This document shows, one piece after another, positions 48,631 to 57,872 of a DNA stretch of 62,195 bases. Made by a program: the position numbers and the translations under genes. A model generated the notes under the pieces. The model was given only the letters and a program-made list of their open reading frames with translations. It did no database searches and was not told the DNA's origin. Position 1 is the stretch's first letter. Every line of letters begins with the position of its first letter. Origin of the DNA: Nocardia abscessus NBRC 100374 (GTDB taxonomy: Bacteria > Actinomycetota > Actinomycetes > Mycobacteriales > Mycobacteriaceae); NCBI RefSeq assembly GCF_000308455.1, contig NZ_BAFP01000115.1, forward strand, positions 1 through 62,195, read 5' to 3'.

Positions 48631-49623
48631 GTGAAATCCACCCGCATCCCCGGTGCCGCCGGGCGTCGGCGCCCCGCTGTGCGCGCCGCGCTGCGCGCCG
48701 CTCGCGTCCTCGCCGCCGCCGCGGCGCTCGCCGTCGCGATGATCCTGTCGGCTTGTGGCAATTCCGACCCGCTCGCCACCGGTGGTAGCTGTTCGGGAGA
48801 CGGATTGATCGTCGGTTCGGCGAACTTCCCGGAATCCGAGACCGTCGCCAACGTGTACGCGGAGGTGTTGCGCGCCAACGGTTTCACCGTGGACACCAAG
48901 CTCAATATCGGCAGCCGCGAAGCCTACGTTCCCGCCGTTCGGCAGTGCGCCATCTCGGTGATCCCCGACTACACCGGCAACCTGCTGCAATACCTGGACA
49001 AGAACGCCACAGCCACCAGCGCGGCCGATGTCGAGAGCGCGCTGGGCGAGGCGCTCGGTTCCGATCTCGCGATCGGCACGCCCGCGCCCGGGGAGGATTC
49101 CGACGCCGTCGTGGTCACCCGCGCCACCGCGCAGCGCTGGAACCTGCGCACGATCGCCGACCTGGCCGCGCACTCGGCCGAGGTGAAATTCGGCGCGCCC
49201 GCCGAGTTCCAGGAGCGCGCAGGCGGCCTGCCCGGCCTGAAGAAGAACTACGGCCTCGACATCGCCGCGAACAATTTCGTGCCGATCGCCGACGGCGGCG
49301 GCCCCGCCACGGTGCGCGCGCTGGTCGAGGGCCAGGTGACCGCGGCCAATATCTTCACCACCGCACCCGCCATCGCGCAGAACGACCTCGTGGTGCTGGA
49401 AGACCCGAAGCACAACTTCCCCGCGCAGAACGTGGTGCCGCTGCTGAACGCGAGCAAGAAGTCGGACAAGCTGCTCGCGGCGCTGAACGCGGTGTCGGCG
49501 CAGCTGACCACCGCCGAGCTGGTCGAGTTGAACAAGGCCGTATCCGGTAGCGCCAAGACCGAGCCCAAGGCCGCCGCAGCGGCCTGGGTCGCCGCCAAGG
49601 GGCTGAACAAGCCGGTGGGCTAG
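48631..49623 (+). CDS. osmoprotectant ABC transporter substrate-binding lipoprotein
   Basis: 330 residues from a GTG with GGAAGGA 6 nt upstream. An Arg-rich signal peptide ends at the lipobox LSAC (Cys42). The mature part is the OpuAC/ProX type (IVGSANFPESETVANVYAEVL, VIPDYTGNLLQYL). It should bind glycine betaine, choline, carnitine or similar outside the membrane. It heads a four-gene operon with its ATPase 11 bp downstream. Confidence 0.92.
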   Translation: MKSTRIPGAAGRRRPAVRAALRAARVLAAAAALAVAMILSACGNSDPLATGGSCSGDGLIVGSANFPESETVANVYAEVLRANGFTVDTKLNIGSREAYVPAVRQCAISVIPDYTGNLLQYLDKNATATSAADVESALGEALGSDLAIGTPAPGEDSDAVVVTRATAQRWNLRTIADLAAHSAEVKFGAPAEFQERAGGLPGLKKNYGLDIAANNFVPIADGGGPATVRALVEGQVTAANIFTTAPAIAQNDLVVLEDPKHNFPAQNVVPLLNASKKSDKLLAALNAVSAQLTTAELVELNKAVSGSAKTEPKAAAAAWVAAKGLNKPVG

Positions 49624-49634
49624 GGGGCGAGTCG

Positions 49635-50783
49635 ATGTCCGATATCGCGTTCTCCGGTATCAGCAAGATCTATCCGGACGGCACCCATGCCGTCACCGAC
49701 CTCGATCTGCGCATCGAATCCGGGTCGTTCACCGTGTTCGTCGGACCCTCCGGCTGCGGGAAGACGACCTCGATGCGGATGATCAACCGCATGATCGTGC
49801 CGACTTCGGGGACGATCACCATTGCCGGACAAGATATTTCGACCGTTGACCCGGTCCGGCTCCGCCTCGGGATCGGGTACGTCATCCAGAGCGGCGGCCT
49901 GCTGCCGCACCGGACGGTCCTCGACAACGTCGCGACCGTTCCGGTGCTGCGCGGTGACTCGCGCCGGGCCGCCCGCGCCGCGGCGCTCGAGGTACTCGAC
50001 CGGGTCGGCCTGGACCGATCGCTGGCCCAGCGGTACCCGGCGCAACTGTCCGGGGGTCAGCAGCAGCGTGTCGGCGTGGCCCGCGCGCTGGCGGCCGATC
50101 CGCCGATCCTGCTGATGGACGAGCCGTTCAGCGCGGTCGACCCGGTGGTGCGCGCCGAATTGCAGATCGAAACGCAAAGGCTCCAAGCCGAATTACACAA
50201 GACCATCGTTTTCGTCACGCACGACATCGATGAGGCGATCACGCTCGGCGATCGCGTGGCGGTGTTCGGCCGCGGCGGCACATTGCAGCAGTACGACCCG
50301 CCGCAGCGTCTGCTGGCGCAGCCCGCCACGGACTTCGTCGCCGACTTCGTCGGCCGGGACCGCGGCTACCGCGGGTTGTCCTTCCGCACCGCGACCGACG
50401 TTCCGCTGCACGAGATCCGGACGGCCGTCGTGGACGAGGTGGACCGGCTGCGGCTGGACGCGGGCGAATGGGTGCTGGTGGTGGACGCGCAGCGCAAGCC
50501 GGTCGGCTGGATCGACGTCACCGGGGTCGAGGGCTTGCGCGCGGGTCGTACGCCGGCCGAGAGCATGTCGGCGGGCGGCTCGCTGTTCACCCCGACCGGT
50601 GACCTGCGCCAAGCGCTGGACGCCGCGATCTCCTCACCCTCCGGAGTAGGCGTAGCCGTGGACGACGCGGGTGCGGTGCGGGGCGGGGTGCTGGCCACCG
50701 AGGTGCTCGAGCAGTTGGCCGGGCAGCGCGCGCACGAAGACGCCGAACGCAACCGGCACTTCTTCGAAGAACAGGTGCGATAG
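49635..50783 (+). CDS. osmoprotectant ABC transporter ATPase with C-terminal CBS region
   Basis: 382 residues. Walker A is GPSGCGKTT, the signature LSGGQQQRV, Walker B ILLMDEPFSAVD and H-loop VTHDIDEA. Residues ~245-375 hold a CBS-type pair (VLVVDAQRKPVGWIDV, VGVAVDDAGAVRGGV), which in OpuA senses ionic strength or nucleotides. It energises the two permeases downstream. Confidence 0.93.
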   Translation: MSDIAFSGISKIYPDGTHAVTDLDLRIESGSFTVFVGPSGCGKTTSMRMINRMIVPTSGTITIAGQDISTVDPVRLRLGIGYVIQSGGLLPHRTVLDNVATVPVLRGDSRRAARAAALEVLDRVGLDRSLAQRYPAQLSGGQQQRVGVARALAADPPILLMDEPFSAVDPVVRAELQIETQRLQAELHKTIVFVTHDIDEAITLGDRVAVFGRGGTLQQYDPPQRLLAQPATDFVADFVGRDRGYRGLSFRTATDVPLHEIRTAVVDEVDRLRLDAGEWVLVVDAQRKPVGWIDVTGVEGLRAGRTPAESMSAGGSLFTPTGDLRQALDAAISSPSGVGVAVDDAGAVRGGVLATEVLEQLAGQRAHEDAERNRHFFEEQVR

Positions 50784-50789
50784 CCGGCC

Positions 50790-51458
50790 ATGCGATATCT
50801 CGTCGAGAATTTCCCGGAGGTCATGGGTTTCACCGCGACCCATCTCTATCTCGCGCTGACGCCGTTGCTGCTGGCATCGGTGATCGCGATTCCGGCCGGC
50901 GCGCTGGTGCGGCGGGTGCCGTGGCTGCGCCGGGTCACGGTGACCGCCGCGAGCCTGGCCTACACGGTTCCGTCGCTGGCGCTGCTGGTGATCATTCCTC
51001 CGCTGGTGGGGATCTCGGCCATCGACCCGCTGAACGTGATCATCGCGCTCACCATCTACTCCACGGCCCTGCTGGTGATCGCCGTGCCCGCCGCTCTTGA
51101 TTCGGTGCCCGCCACCGTGCTCGACGCGGCCGACGCCGTCGGCTACGGCCCGCTGCGCCGCACCCTCACCGTGGACATGCCGTTGGCCGTGCCGGTTTTC
51201 GTGTCCAGCCTGCGGGTGGTGGTGGTGACCAACATCGCGATGGTGTCGGTGGGCGCGCTGATCGGCGTCGGCGGGCTCGGCAAGCTCTTCACCCAGGGTT
51301 ATCAGCGCGACTACCCGGACGAGATCATCGCGGGCGTCCTCGTGACGCTCGTGCTCGCACTGGTCGCCGACCGTGTGGTGTACGCGCTGGGCCGCTGGTC
51401 GACGCCGTGGGTCCGCGCGGACGCCAGGACCGTGCGGGCGAAAGGCGCCGCCGCGTGA
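50790..51458 (+). CDS. osmoprotectant ABC transporter permease
   Basis: 222 residues with about five membrane spans and the permease EAA-like loop (VLDAADAVGYGPLRRTLTVDMPLAVP). It starts 6 bp after the ATPase gene and overlaps the next permease at GTGA. Confidence 0.9.
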   Translation: MRYLVENFPEVMGFTATHLYLALTPLLLASVIAIPAGALVRRVPWLRRVTVTAASLAYTVPSLALLVIIPPLVGISAIDPLNVIIALTIYSTALLVIAVPAALDSVPATVLDAADAVGYGPLRRTLTVDMPLAVPVFVSSLRVVVVTNIAMVSVGALIGVGGLGKLFTQGYQRDYPDEIIAGVLVTLVLALVADRVVYALGRWSTPWVRADARTVRAKGAAA

Positions 51459-52171
51459 ATCTCTTTATCGACGCCTGGCAGTACTTCACCGACGCCGCCA
51501 ACTGGCGCGGGCCTTCCGGCATCGGAACCCGCATCGTTCAGCATCTCTGGTACAGCTTTCTGACCATCGCCGTCTCGGCGGTGATCGCGGTGCCCCTCGG
51601 CCTGGTGATCGGTCACACCAGGCGCGGCGCGGCGGTGCTGGTCGGCTTCGCCAACGCCATGCGCGCGCTGCCGACCCTCGGCCTGTTGACGTTCCTGGTG
51701 CTGCTGCTCGGCCTCGGCCTGATCCCGCCGCTGCTGGCCCTGGTCACGGTCGGCGTTCCGCCGCTGCTGGCGGGCGCGTACGCCGGAATCGCGAACGTCC
51801 CCACCGATGTCGTGGACGCCTCGCGCGCCATGGGCATGACCGAACGGCAGATCCTGTTCCGGGTGGAGGTGCCCAACGCGCTGCCCATCCTGCTCACCGG
51901 CCTGCGCGGCGCGACGCTGCAGGTGGTGGCCACCGCGACGATCGCCGCCTACGTCAACCTCGGCGGGCTGGGCCGGTACATCTTCGACGGCATCAGCCTC
52001 TACCGCTACGACCGGGTGCTGGCGGGTGCGTTGCTGGTGGCCGTACTGGCGATGCTGCTGGATGGTCTGCTGGCGTTCGCGGTGTGGGCGAGTGCGCCCG
52101 GCGCGGGCCGATTGCGCCGGTTGCCCCGCCCGATGGGTCCGCCCGCGGCCGAATTGCAGACCACGAACTGA
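51455..52171 (+). CDS. osmoprotectant ABC transporter permease
   Basis: 238 residues from a GTG overlapping the previous stop. It has about six membrane spans and the EAA-like loop (VVDASRAMGMTERQILFRVEVPNALP). With the other permease it forms a heterodimeric channel. An in-frame open stretch begins at 51407, but the coupled GTG is the better start. Confidence 0.9.
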   Translation: MNLFIDAWQYFTDAANWRGPSGIGTRIVQHLWYSFLTIAVSAVIAVPLGLVIGHTRRGAAVLVGFANAMRALPTLGLLTFLVLLLGLGLIPPLLALVTVGVPPLLAGAYAGIANVPTDVVDASRAMGMTERQILFRVEVPNALPILLTGLRGATLQVVATATIAAYVNLGGLGRYIFDGISLYRYDRVLAGALLVAVLAMLLDGLLAFAVWASAPGAGRLRRLPRPMGPPAAELQTTN

Positions 52172-52203
52172 GTTCGGCGAACCCAGGCAGTTCGCGGCCG
52201 CTA

Positions 52204-52246
52204 CGACGAAGGCGCCCCGTTCGAGGTGAACGGAGCGCCTTCGTCG
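52204..52246. terminator. 19-bp stem terminator (one mismatch)
   Basis: Arms 52204-52222 and 52228-52246 surround a GAGGT loop with a single C-A mismatch. It sits between the permease operon and the convergent malic enzyme gene and could serve both. Confidence 0.85.
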
Positions 52247-52262
52247 ATGCGGAGAATGCGCG

Positions 52263-53459
52263 TTACGCGACGCCCTCGGCACGGGCGGCGGCCGCGACCG
52301 CCTCGGCGACAGCCGGAGCGACCCGCGGGTCCAGCGGACTGGGGACGATCTTGTCCGGACCGAGCTCGTCGGCCACGACGCTGAGGATCGCGTCGGCGGC
52401 GGCGATCTTCATGCCCTCGGTGATCCGCCGGGCGCCCGCGTCCAGCGCGCCCTTGAAGACGCCGGGGAACGCCAGCACGTTGTTGATCTGGTTCGGGAAA
52501 TCGCTGCGGCCGGTGGCCACGATCGCGGCGTACTTGCGCGCCACCTCGGGGTGGATCTCCGGGTCCGGGTTGGACATGGCGAACACGATCGACTCCGGGG
52601 CCATCGACGCGATGAGCTCCTCGGCGATCAGGCCCGCGGACAGCCCGAGGAACACGTCGGCGCCCGCCAGCGCCTCGGCCGCACCGCCGGTGAGGCCGCG
52701 CGGATTGGTGCGGGTGGCCAGCTCGACCTTCACCTCGTTGAGGTCGCCGCGCTCCCGGTTCACGATGCCCTTCGAATCGAGCACGGTGACGTCCCGGACA
52801 CCCGCTGCGAGCAGGATGTTCGTGCACGCCACACCGGCGGCGCCCGCGCCGGACACCACGACCTTCAGTCCCTCGATGCCGCGGCCCTGCACCTTGGCCG
52901 CGCCGTTGAGGGCCGCGAGCACCACGATGGCGGTGCCATGCTGGTCGTCGTGCATCACCGGGCAGTCGAGCGCCTCGATCACGCGCTTCTCGATCTCGAA
53001 GCAGCGGGGCGCGGAGATGTCCTCCAGGTTCACCGCGCCGAAGCTCGGGCGCAGCCGGATCAGCGTCTCGACGATCTCGTCGACGTCCTTGGTGTCCAAC
53101 ACGATCGGAATCGAATCCAGCCCGGCGAACTTCTTGAACAGCGCCGCCTTGCCCTCCATCACCGGCAGCGAGGCGCGCGGGCCGATGTCACCGAGGCCGA
53201 GCACGGCGGTGCCGTCACTGACCACGACCACGAGCCGGTCGGTCCAGGTGTAGCGCTTGGCCAGCGCCTCGTCCTCCGCGATCGCGCGGCTGACCTGGGC
53301 GACCCCCGGGGTGTAGGCGATCGAGAGGTCGCGCTGGGTCTCCAAGGGCGCACTGAGTTCGACCGAGAGCTTGCCGCCGAGATGTCCCGCGAAGATTTCG
53401 TCGTTTGTGATTTCAGACAGGCTTGCGGTGGAATTCGGTGCGTCAGTCACAGGTGACAC
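52263..53459 (-). CDS. NAD(P)-dependent malic enzyme
   Basis: 398 residues, the short bacterial form. Key segments are SIAYTPGVAQV, KYTWTDRLVVVVSDG-like catalytic strands, VMHDDQHGTA with metal-binding acids, and the nucleotide-binding VVSGAGAAGVA. It converts malate to pyruvate and CO2, linking TCA intermediates to NADPH supply. The GTG start is backed by AGGAG at a 7-nt spacing. Confidence 0.93.
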   Translation of the reverse strand: MSPVTDAPNSTASLSEITNDEIFAGHLGGKLSVELSAPLETQRDLSIAYTPGVAQVSRAIAEDEALAKRYTWTDRLVVVVSDGTAVLGLGDIGPRASLPVMEGKAALFKKFAGLDSIPIVLDTKDVDEIVETLIRLRPSFGAVNLEDISAPRCFEIEKRVIEALDCPVMHDDQHGTAIVVLAALNGAAKVQGRGIEGLKVVVSGAGAAGVACTNILLAAGVRDVTVLDSKGIVNRERGDLNEVKVELATRTNPRGLTGGAAEALAGADVFLGLSAGLIAEELIASMAPESIVFAMSNPDPEIHPEVARKYAAIVATGRSDFPNQINNVLAFPGVFKGALDAGARRITEGMKIAAADAILSVVADELGPDKIVPSPLDPRVAPAVAEAVAAAARAEGVA

Positions 53460-53985
53460 GATTTCACTCCTGCTCGGGTCGGGCTAAACCGGGGGACGGT
53501 TACCACCGGGTAATGGGTATAAGTCGTTTCACTACGCTCATCGAGTGCGCTGACCGGTATGTTTCGAGGCGGCTGCGAGCGAGCGAACACGGCTTGCCGG
53601 TATCTCGACGACGGGCGCGGCACTGATCCGCGAAGCGGAACCGGACGGGTGGGCCCGGACAGAACATGCGGTGTGGTCTCTCGGGTCGCGACGGTACGTC
53701 GGCGAGGCGGAGACCTCCGTGATTCCCTCACCCGGCGGTGGCGGAGGTAAGGAATCCGACACATTCTGCCAGTCCGGTAGGCGAGTTGCCAAACCGCATA
53801 CCCTCTGGGCCGTGTCGCGCTCCATCACCCAACGTTAGGGGCCGGGAATTACCTTCAGGTAAGGGGAAACTCGCCGTTTCCGGCCAGGACGCGGTGAGTA
53901 GTCGCACTGCTCGAGGCGGCACCGGTGTGAGAATTGCCTGCACACGACGGGCAGCCGCGGCCGCAGCGGCGCCCGGCCGCCCGCG
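53460..53985. other. 526-bp intergenic region
   Basis: No convincing gene on either strand. It contains the upstream region of the malic enzyme gene and a 14-bp palindrome at 53849-53862. Confidence 0.55.
53849..53862. promoter_or_regulatory. 14-bp palindrome TTACCT-TC-AGGTAA
   Basis: A perfect inverted repeat of 6-bp arms lies between the FAD oxidoreductase stop and the malic enzyme start (about 390 bp upstream of the latter). It resembles a dimeric repressor site; the protein is unknown. Confidence 0.3.
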
Positions 53986-55527
53986 TCAGGCGACGATATC
54001 GCGGGGCTGCCGCGGCATCGTCCGCGGCGCCTCCGGGCGCACCCACACGCTACGCACTCCGCCCGAGGTCAACCGCACCCGCCAGCTGTCGGTCGCGCCG
54101 GGATGATCGGTCCTGCGGTGCATGCCCCGGCTCTCCGCGCGCATCAGCGCGCTGTATTTAGTCCATCGCGCCACCGCAAGCAGCGCGGCGGCCTGCCGGG
54201 CGCGCAGCAGGTCAACCCCCCTACCGCCCAGGTCGAATTCCGCGCCCGGCCACATCCCGTCGAGTTCGCCGATGCTGTCGCGCAGGCTGCCCGCGCTGCG
54301 CCAGTAGCTGCGCCGCAGCGGCAAAGTGTGCTCCTGCACGAGACCGATCACCGCCCGCGGATCGATCCGCGCCACGGCATTGAGCCCGGCTCCCGGCACC
54401 TCCTGCGCCGGGGCACGCCGATCGGTCGTGCGGGCGAATGTCGCCGCGCCCGTGCCCGCCCAGACACCGGAGGCCATCGCCCACGCCCCGCCCAGGCCGT
54501 CGACGCCGCTCACCGCTCCGGTGACCGACTCGCGGCTGACGACGTCACCCGCGGCGAACAGGCCCGCGACGGTCGTCGCGCACTCGGGCCCGGTGACGCG
54601 CAGTCCCCCGGTACCGCGCACGGTGCCGTCGAGCACCGCACGCAGTGGCACTCGCGTCGCGCGGTCTGCGATGCCCTGGTGCGCCGGCCGGGCGCGAACG
54701 GCGGCCTGCCCGTCGTCCACAGCGGCGAAGACCCGGCGACCATCGGCGATGGCGGCCAGCGCCGCCGAGCGATGCCCGGGCAACTCGGCGCCGGATTCGT
54801 CGTAGAGCGTGGCGAACCGCAGGCCGAGACCTCGCAGCGCGGCGGTGTCGGCATTCCCCTGCGGCAGCAGGCTGTAGGCGCAGGAGAACTCCATCCCGGA
54901 CAGCTCGGCGCCCGCTTCCGCGGCGAACAACAGACCGTCGCCGGTGTCCACATCGGTTCCCGCACCGCCGGACAGGAACGCGCAGCCGCCCGTGGCCACC
55001 ACCACCGCGCCGGCGCGCACGGTCCAGCGCTCGAACCCTTCGGCGTTGCGCAGGCCGGTGGCGCCCGCCACCACGCCGTCGCGGTCGACGAGCAACTGCA
55101 GGACGGGATGATGATCGAGCACTCGGACGCCGGCTTCCCGCACCCCGCGGCGCATTCTGCGCAGGTAACCGGCGCCGTCCAGGTAGATCCGCCGCGCGGC
55201 CGGGGCGGCCGGATCAGTGGCGATCCGATATCCCCACCGCGCCACCTGCTCGATCCGCTGATACGTCTCCTCCAGTACGCGGTACATCAGCTCCGGGTCC
55301 CCCAGCCCGCCACCGTGCGCGTGTGCCCGCCGGACCGCCTCGTCCCGCGCGGGGCCCGGCGGGATGTGCCACAACGAGATCACACCGTGCGCGGTCGGTC
55401 CGCTCGACCCGCACCGCGCCTTGTCGACCAGCACCACCGTGGCGCCCGCCGCGGCAGCCGAGACGGCCGCCCAGGTACCGGCGGGACCACCGCCGATTAC
55501 CAGTACATCCGTCTCGAGTTCGGTCAT
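53986..55527 (-). CDS. FAD-dependent oxidoreductase of the succinate dehydrogenase/fumarate reductase flavoprotein family
   Basis: 513 residues from the ATG at 55527. The dinucleotide-binding motif is VLVIGGGPAGTWAA. The flavoprotein pattern ARCGSSGPTAHGVISL and the AGDVVSRESVTGAVSGVDGLGGA-like FAD site near residue 340 support the family. It is shorter than SdhA (~590) and closer to aspartate oxidase/AprA-like members. No iron-sulfur partner is encoded nearby, so the electron acceptor is unknown. Confidence 0.85.
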   Translation of the reverse strand: MTELETDVLVIGGGPAGTWAAVSAAAAGATVVLVDKARCGSSGPTAHGVISLWHIPPGPARDEAVRRAHAHGGGLGDPELMYRVLEETYQRIEQVARWGYRIATDPAAPAARRIYLDGAGYLRRMRRGVREAGVRVLDHHPVLQLLVDRDGVVAGATGLRNAEGFERWTVRAGAVVVATGGCAFLSGGAGTDVDTGDGLLFAAEAGAELSGMEFSCAYSLLPQGNADTAALRGLGLRFATLYDESGAELPGHRSAALAAIADGRRVFAAVDDGQAAVRARPAHQGIADRATRVPLRAVLDGTVRGTGGLRVTGPECATTVAGLFAAGDVVSRESVTGAVSGVDGLGGAWAMASGVWAGTGAATFARTTDRRAPAQEVPGAGLNAVARIDPRAVIGLVQEHTLPLRRSYWRSAGSLRDSIGELDGMWPGAEFDLGGRGVDLLRARQAAALLAVARWTKYSALMRAESRGMHRRTDHPGATDSWRVRLTSGGVRSVWVRPEAPRTMPRQPRDIVA

Positions 55528-55577
55528 AAAGAAAAATATTCGGGCACAATTCATTCACCCGCAACCAAAGCGGGGTG

Positions 55578-55844
55578 TCAGCTCCACCATTGCGTCCACA
55601 GCAATAGTCCAGCAGCCAGGAAAACCACCATGGATCCGGTAAAAGCGGCCGGACCCCGATGCCGATCCGAATAGATCTGCGCCGCGAGAGCGACCGCCGC
55701 GGCCGCCACATGCCAGACGACCGATTCGCCCCCGGGGCCGGGAAAACCGCGCCGGTCGGCGAGGACGGCGGTACCGACCACCACCAGCATGCCTACCACC
55801 GTGCCCCCGGCGACGATGCCGCTGAGTCCGCGCACCGGTCTCAC
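55578..55844 (-). CDS. small membrane protein coupled to the PHP gene
   Basis: 88 residues from a GTG that overlaps the PHP stop (GTGA). It has three hydrophobic spans (IVAGGTVVGMLVVVGTAVL, VVWHVAAAAVALAAQIY, MVVFLAAGLLLW). No family is recognised. The overlap suggests co-translation with the phosphoesterase. Confidence 0.65.
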   Translation of the reverse strand: MRPVRGLSGIVAGGTVVGMLVVVGTAVLADRRGFPGPGGESVVWHVAAAAVALAAQIYSDRHRGPAAFTGSMVVFLAAGLLLWTQWWS

Positions 55845-56695
55845 GAGCTGATCACCGGTACGCCGGAGGCCTTGTCGGCCAGCTTCTCGAACTGCGCCGG
55901 ATCCGTGGTGAATTCGCCGAGCCGGATGGTCTTGTTCGTGCCGTGGTAGTCCGACGAACCGGTGGTGAGCAGGCCGAGTTCGGCGGCGAGATCGGTCAGC
56001 ACCGCGCGGTCGGCTGCGGAGTGGTCGGGGTGCGCGATCTCCAGGCCGCCGAGGCCGAGGGCGGCCAGCTCGCGGATGTCGTCGAGCGCGAGCAGCCTGC
56101 CCCGCTTGCGCGCCCTGGTGTGCGCGAGGACGCTGACGCCGCCCGCGGTGGCGATCATCTGCACCGCGCGCCGCAGCGGGGTGTCGGCCTTCTCGGCGTA
56201 GTAGCGGCCGTGCGGGGCGAGCAACTCGTCGAACGCCGCGTCCACGGTGGGCACCACGCCGGCGGCGACGAGCGCGCGCGCCAGGTGCGGACGTCCCGCC
56301 GAGGGGCCCGCCGAGGCCAGAACGGCGTCGGGATCGATCGGCAGTCCGTCGGCCGCCATGCGCTCGGCCATGGCGCGCAGCCGCTCCACCCGTTCGGCGC
56401 GCAGCCGCTCGCGTTCCTCGGCGAAGCCACGGTGGGTGGGGTCGAACAGGTAGGCCAGCAGGTGCACGGGCACCGGCCAGCCGTCCGCGCCGAGGCCGAC
56501 ACAGGACATCTCCATGCCGCGGACCAGCGTCAGCCCCTCCGGCAGCGCCTCGACCGCCTCGGCCCATCCGGCCGTGGTGTCGTGATCGGTGATCGCGACG
56601 ACGTCCAAGCCCGCCGCGGCCGCGTTCCGCACGAGTTCGGCCGGAGTGTCGGTGCCGTCGGACGCGGTCGAATGGGTATGCAGGTCGATGCGCAC
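55841..56695 (-). CDS. PHP-domain metal-dependent phosphoesterase
   Basis: 284 residues. PHP motifs are RIDLHTHSTASDGT at the start, VAITDHDTT, EMSC, a later LAHTRA, and GSSDYHGTN near residue 260. These ligate metals for cleavage of a phosphoester; many members are 3',5'-nucleotide or RNA phosphatases. The start was set at the GTG just before RIDLHTH. CorA is divergent from it. Confidence 0.85.
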   Translation of the reverse strand: MRIDLHTHSTASDGTDTPAELVRNAAAAGLDVVAITDHDTTAGWAEAVEALPEGLTLVRGMEMSCVGLGADGWPVPVHLLAYLFDPTHRGFAEERERLRAERVERLRAMAERMAADGLPIDPDAVLASAGPSAGRPHLARALVAAGVVPTVDAAFDELLAPHGRYYAEKADTPLRRAVQMIATAGGVSVLAHTRARKRGRLLALDDIRELAALGLGGLEIAHPDHSAADRAVLTDLAAELGLLTTGSSDYHGTNKTIRLGEFTTDPAQFEKLADKASGVPVISS

Positions 56696-56777
56696 GCCTT
56701 CAAGTCTTACAGTGCGACGAGGTCGTCCCGCACGCGCAGGCGATCTTCCCCCAGCTCGGTCCACGTAGCATCGTCAC

Positions 56778-57860
56778 GTGCCGTCGTTTTCTCCGCTTTC
56801 GTCGCTTCGTGGCTCCGGCCGCACGCCACCGCGGCGGGAACAACGGTTCATCCCGGTTCCGACGGCTCAGGCGATCGTCGACTGCGCGGTGTACGTGGAC
56901 GGCGAGCGGCTGCCCGGGCGGTTCACCCACAAGGCGGCGCTCGCGCGAGCCCGGGAGGAGCAGAACGGATTCGTCTGGGTCGGGCTGCACGATCCGGACC
57001 TGGCGCAGATGACCGACATCGCCGAGACTTTTGGATTGCACCAGCTGGCCACCGAGCACGCCCTGCAAAAACACCAGCGGCCGAAGCTGGAGCGTTACGA
57101 CGATTCGCTACTGCTGGTGCTGCGTACGGTCAGTTACGTCGAGCACGAGATGAACAGCGTCAGCGAGATCGTGGAGACCGGCGAGATCATCGTGTTCACC
57201 GGTCCCGACTTCGTGGTCGCCGTCCGGCACGGTGAGCACTCCGGGCTCGCCGAGGTGCGCAAGGCATTGGAAGAAGATCCCGCGCAGCTGGCGCTGGGTC
57301 CCGGCGCGGTGCTGCACGCGATCGCCGACCGGGTCGTGGACTCCTACATCGAGGTGGCCCAGTCGGTCGAGGACGACATCGACGAGATCGAAGAGGAGAT
57401 CTTCACCCCGCGCAGCAGGGTCACGGTGGAATCCATCTACCAGCTCAAGCGCGAAGTGGTCGAGTTGCGGCGGGCGGTGAATCCGCTCGCGGCGCCGCTG
57501 GAGCTGCTGAGTCACAAACCGGATCTGCCGGTGCCCAAGGAGGTCCGGCGCTATCTGCGCGACGTCGCCGAGCACCACGCCGCCGTCACGGAACGGATCA
57601 ACGACTTCGACGAGGCGCTCAGTGCGCTGATCAGCGCCGCGCTGGCCCGGATCGGCGTGCAGCAGAACACCGACATGCGCAAGATCTCGGCGTGGGTGGC
57701 GATCGCGGCGGTGCCGACGATGATCGCGGGCATCTACGGCATGAACTTCGACCACATGCCCGAATTACACCAGGTGTGGGGCTATCCGGCGGTATGGCTG
57801 GTCATCCTCGCGATCTGCACCGGCCTGTTCTTCACCTTCCGTCGCAACGAGTGGCTGTAG
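56778..57860 (+). CDS. corA: CorA-family magnesium/cobalt transporter
   Basis: 360 residues. A long cytosolic alpha/beta and helical region is followed by two C-terminal membrane spans with the selectivity motif GMN (IYGMNFDHMP) between them. It imports Mg2+ as a pentamer. The GTG start lies next to the divergent PHP gene. The M. tuberculosis locus also has corA (Rv1239c). Confidence 0.93.
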   Translation: MPSFSPLSSLRGSGRTPPRREQRFIPVPTAQAIVDCAVYVDGERLPGRFTHKAALARAREEQNGFVWVGLHDPDLAQMTDIAETFGLHQLATEHALQKHQRPKLERYDDSLLLVLRTVSYVEHEMNSVSEIVETGEIIVFTGPDFVVAVRHGEHSGLAEVRKALEEDPAQLALGPGAVLHAIADRVVDSYIEVAQSVEDDIDEIEEEIFTPRSRVTVESIYQLKREVVELRRAVNPLAAPLELLSHKPDLPVPKEVRRYLRDVAEHHAAVTERINDFDEALSALISAALARIGVQQNTDMRKISAWVAIAAVPTMIAGIYGMNFDHMPELHQVWGYPAVWLVILAICTGLFFTFRRNEWL

Positions 57861-57872
57861 CCGAGCCGGGGA

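Noticed and set aside
47605..49413. 602-residue minus-strand open frame across both binding-protein genes
   Set aside because: Only the part from 48495 down is a real lipoprotein gene. The upstream part is antisense to the other binding protein gene.
54103..55674. 523-residue plus-strand open frame opposite the FAD oxidoreductase
   Set aside because: Antisense shadow; the minus frame carries the FAD-binding motif.
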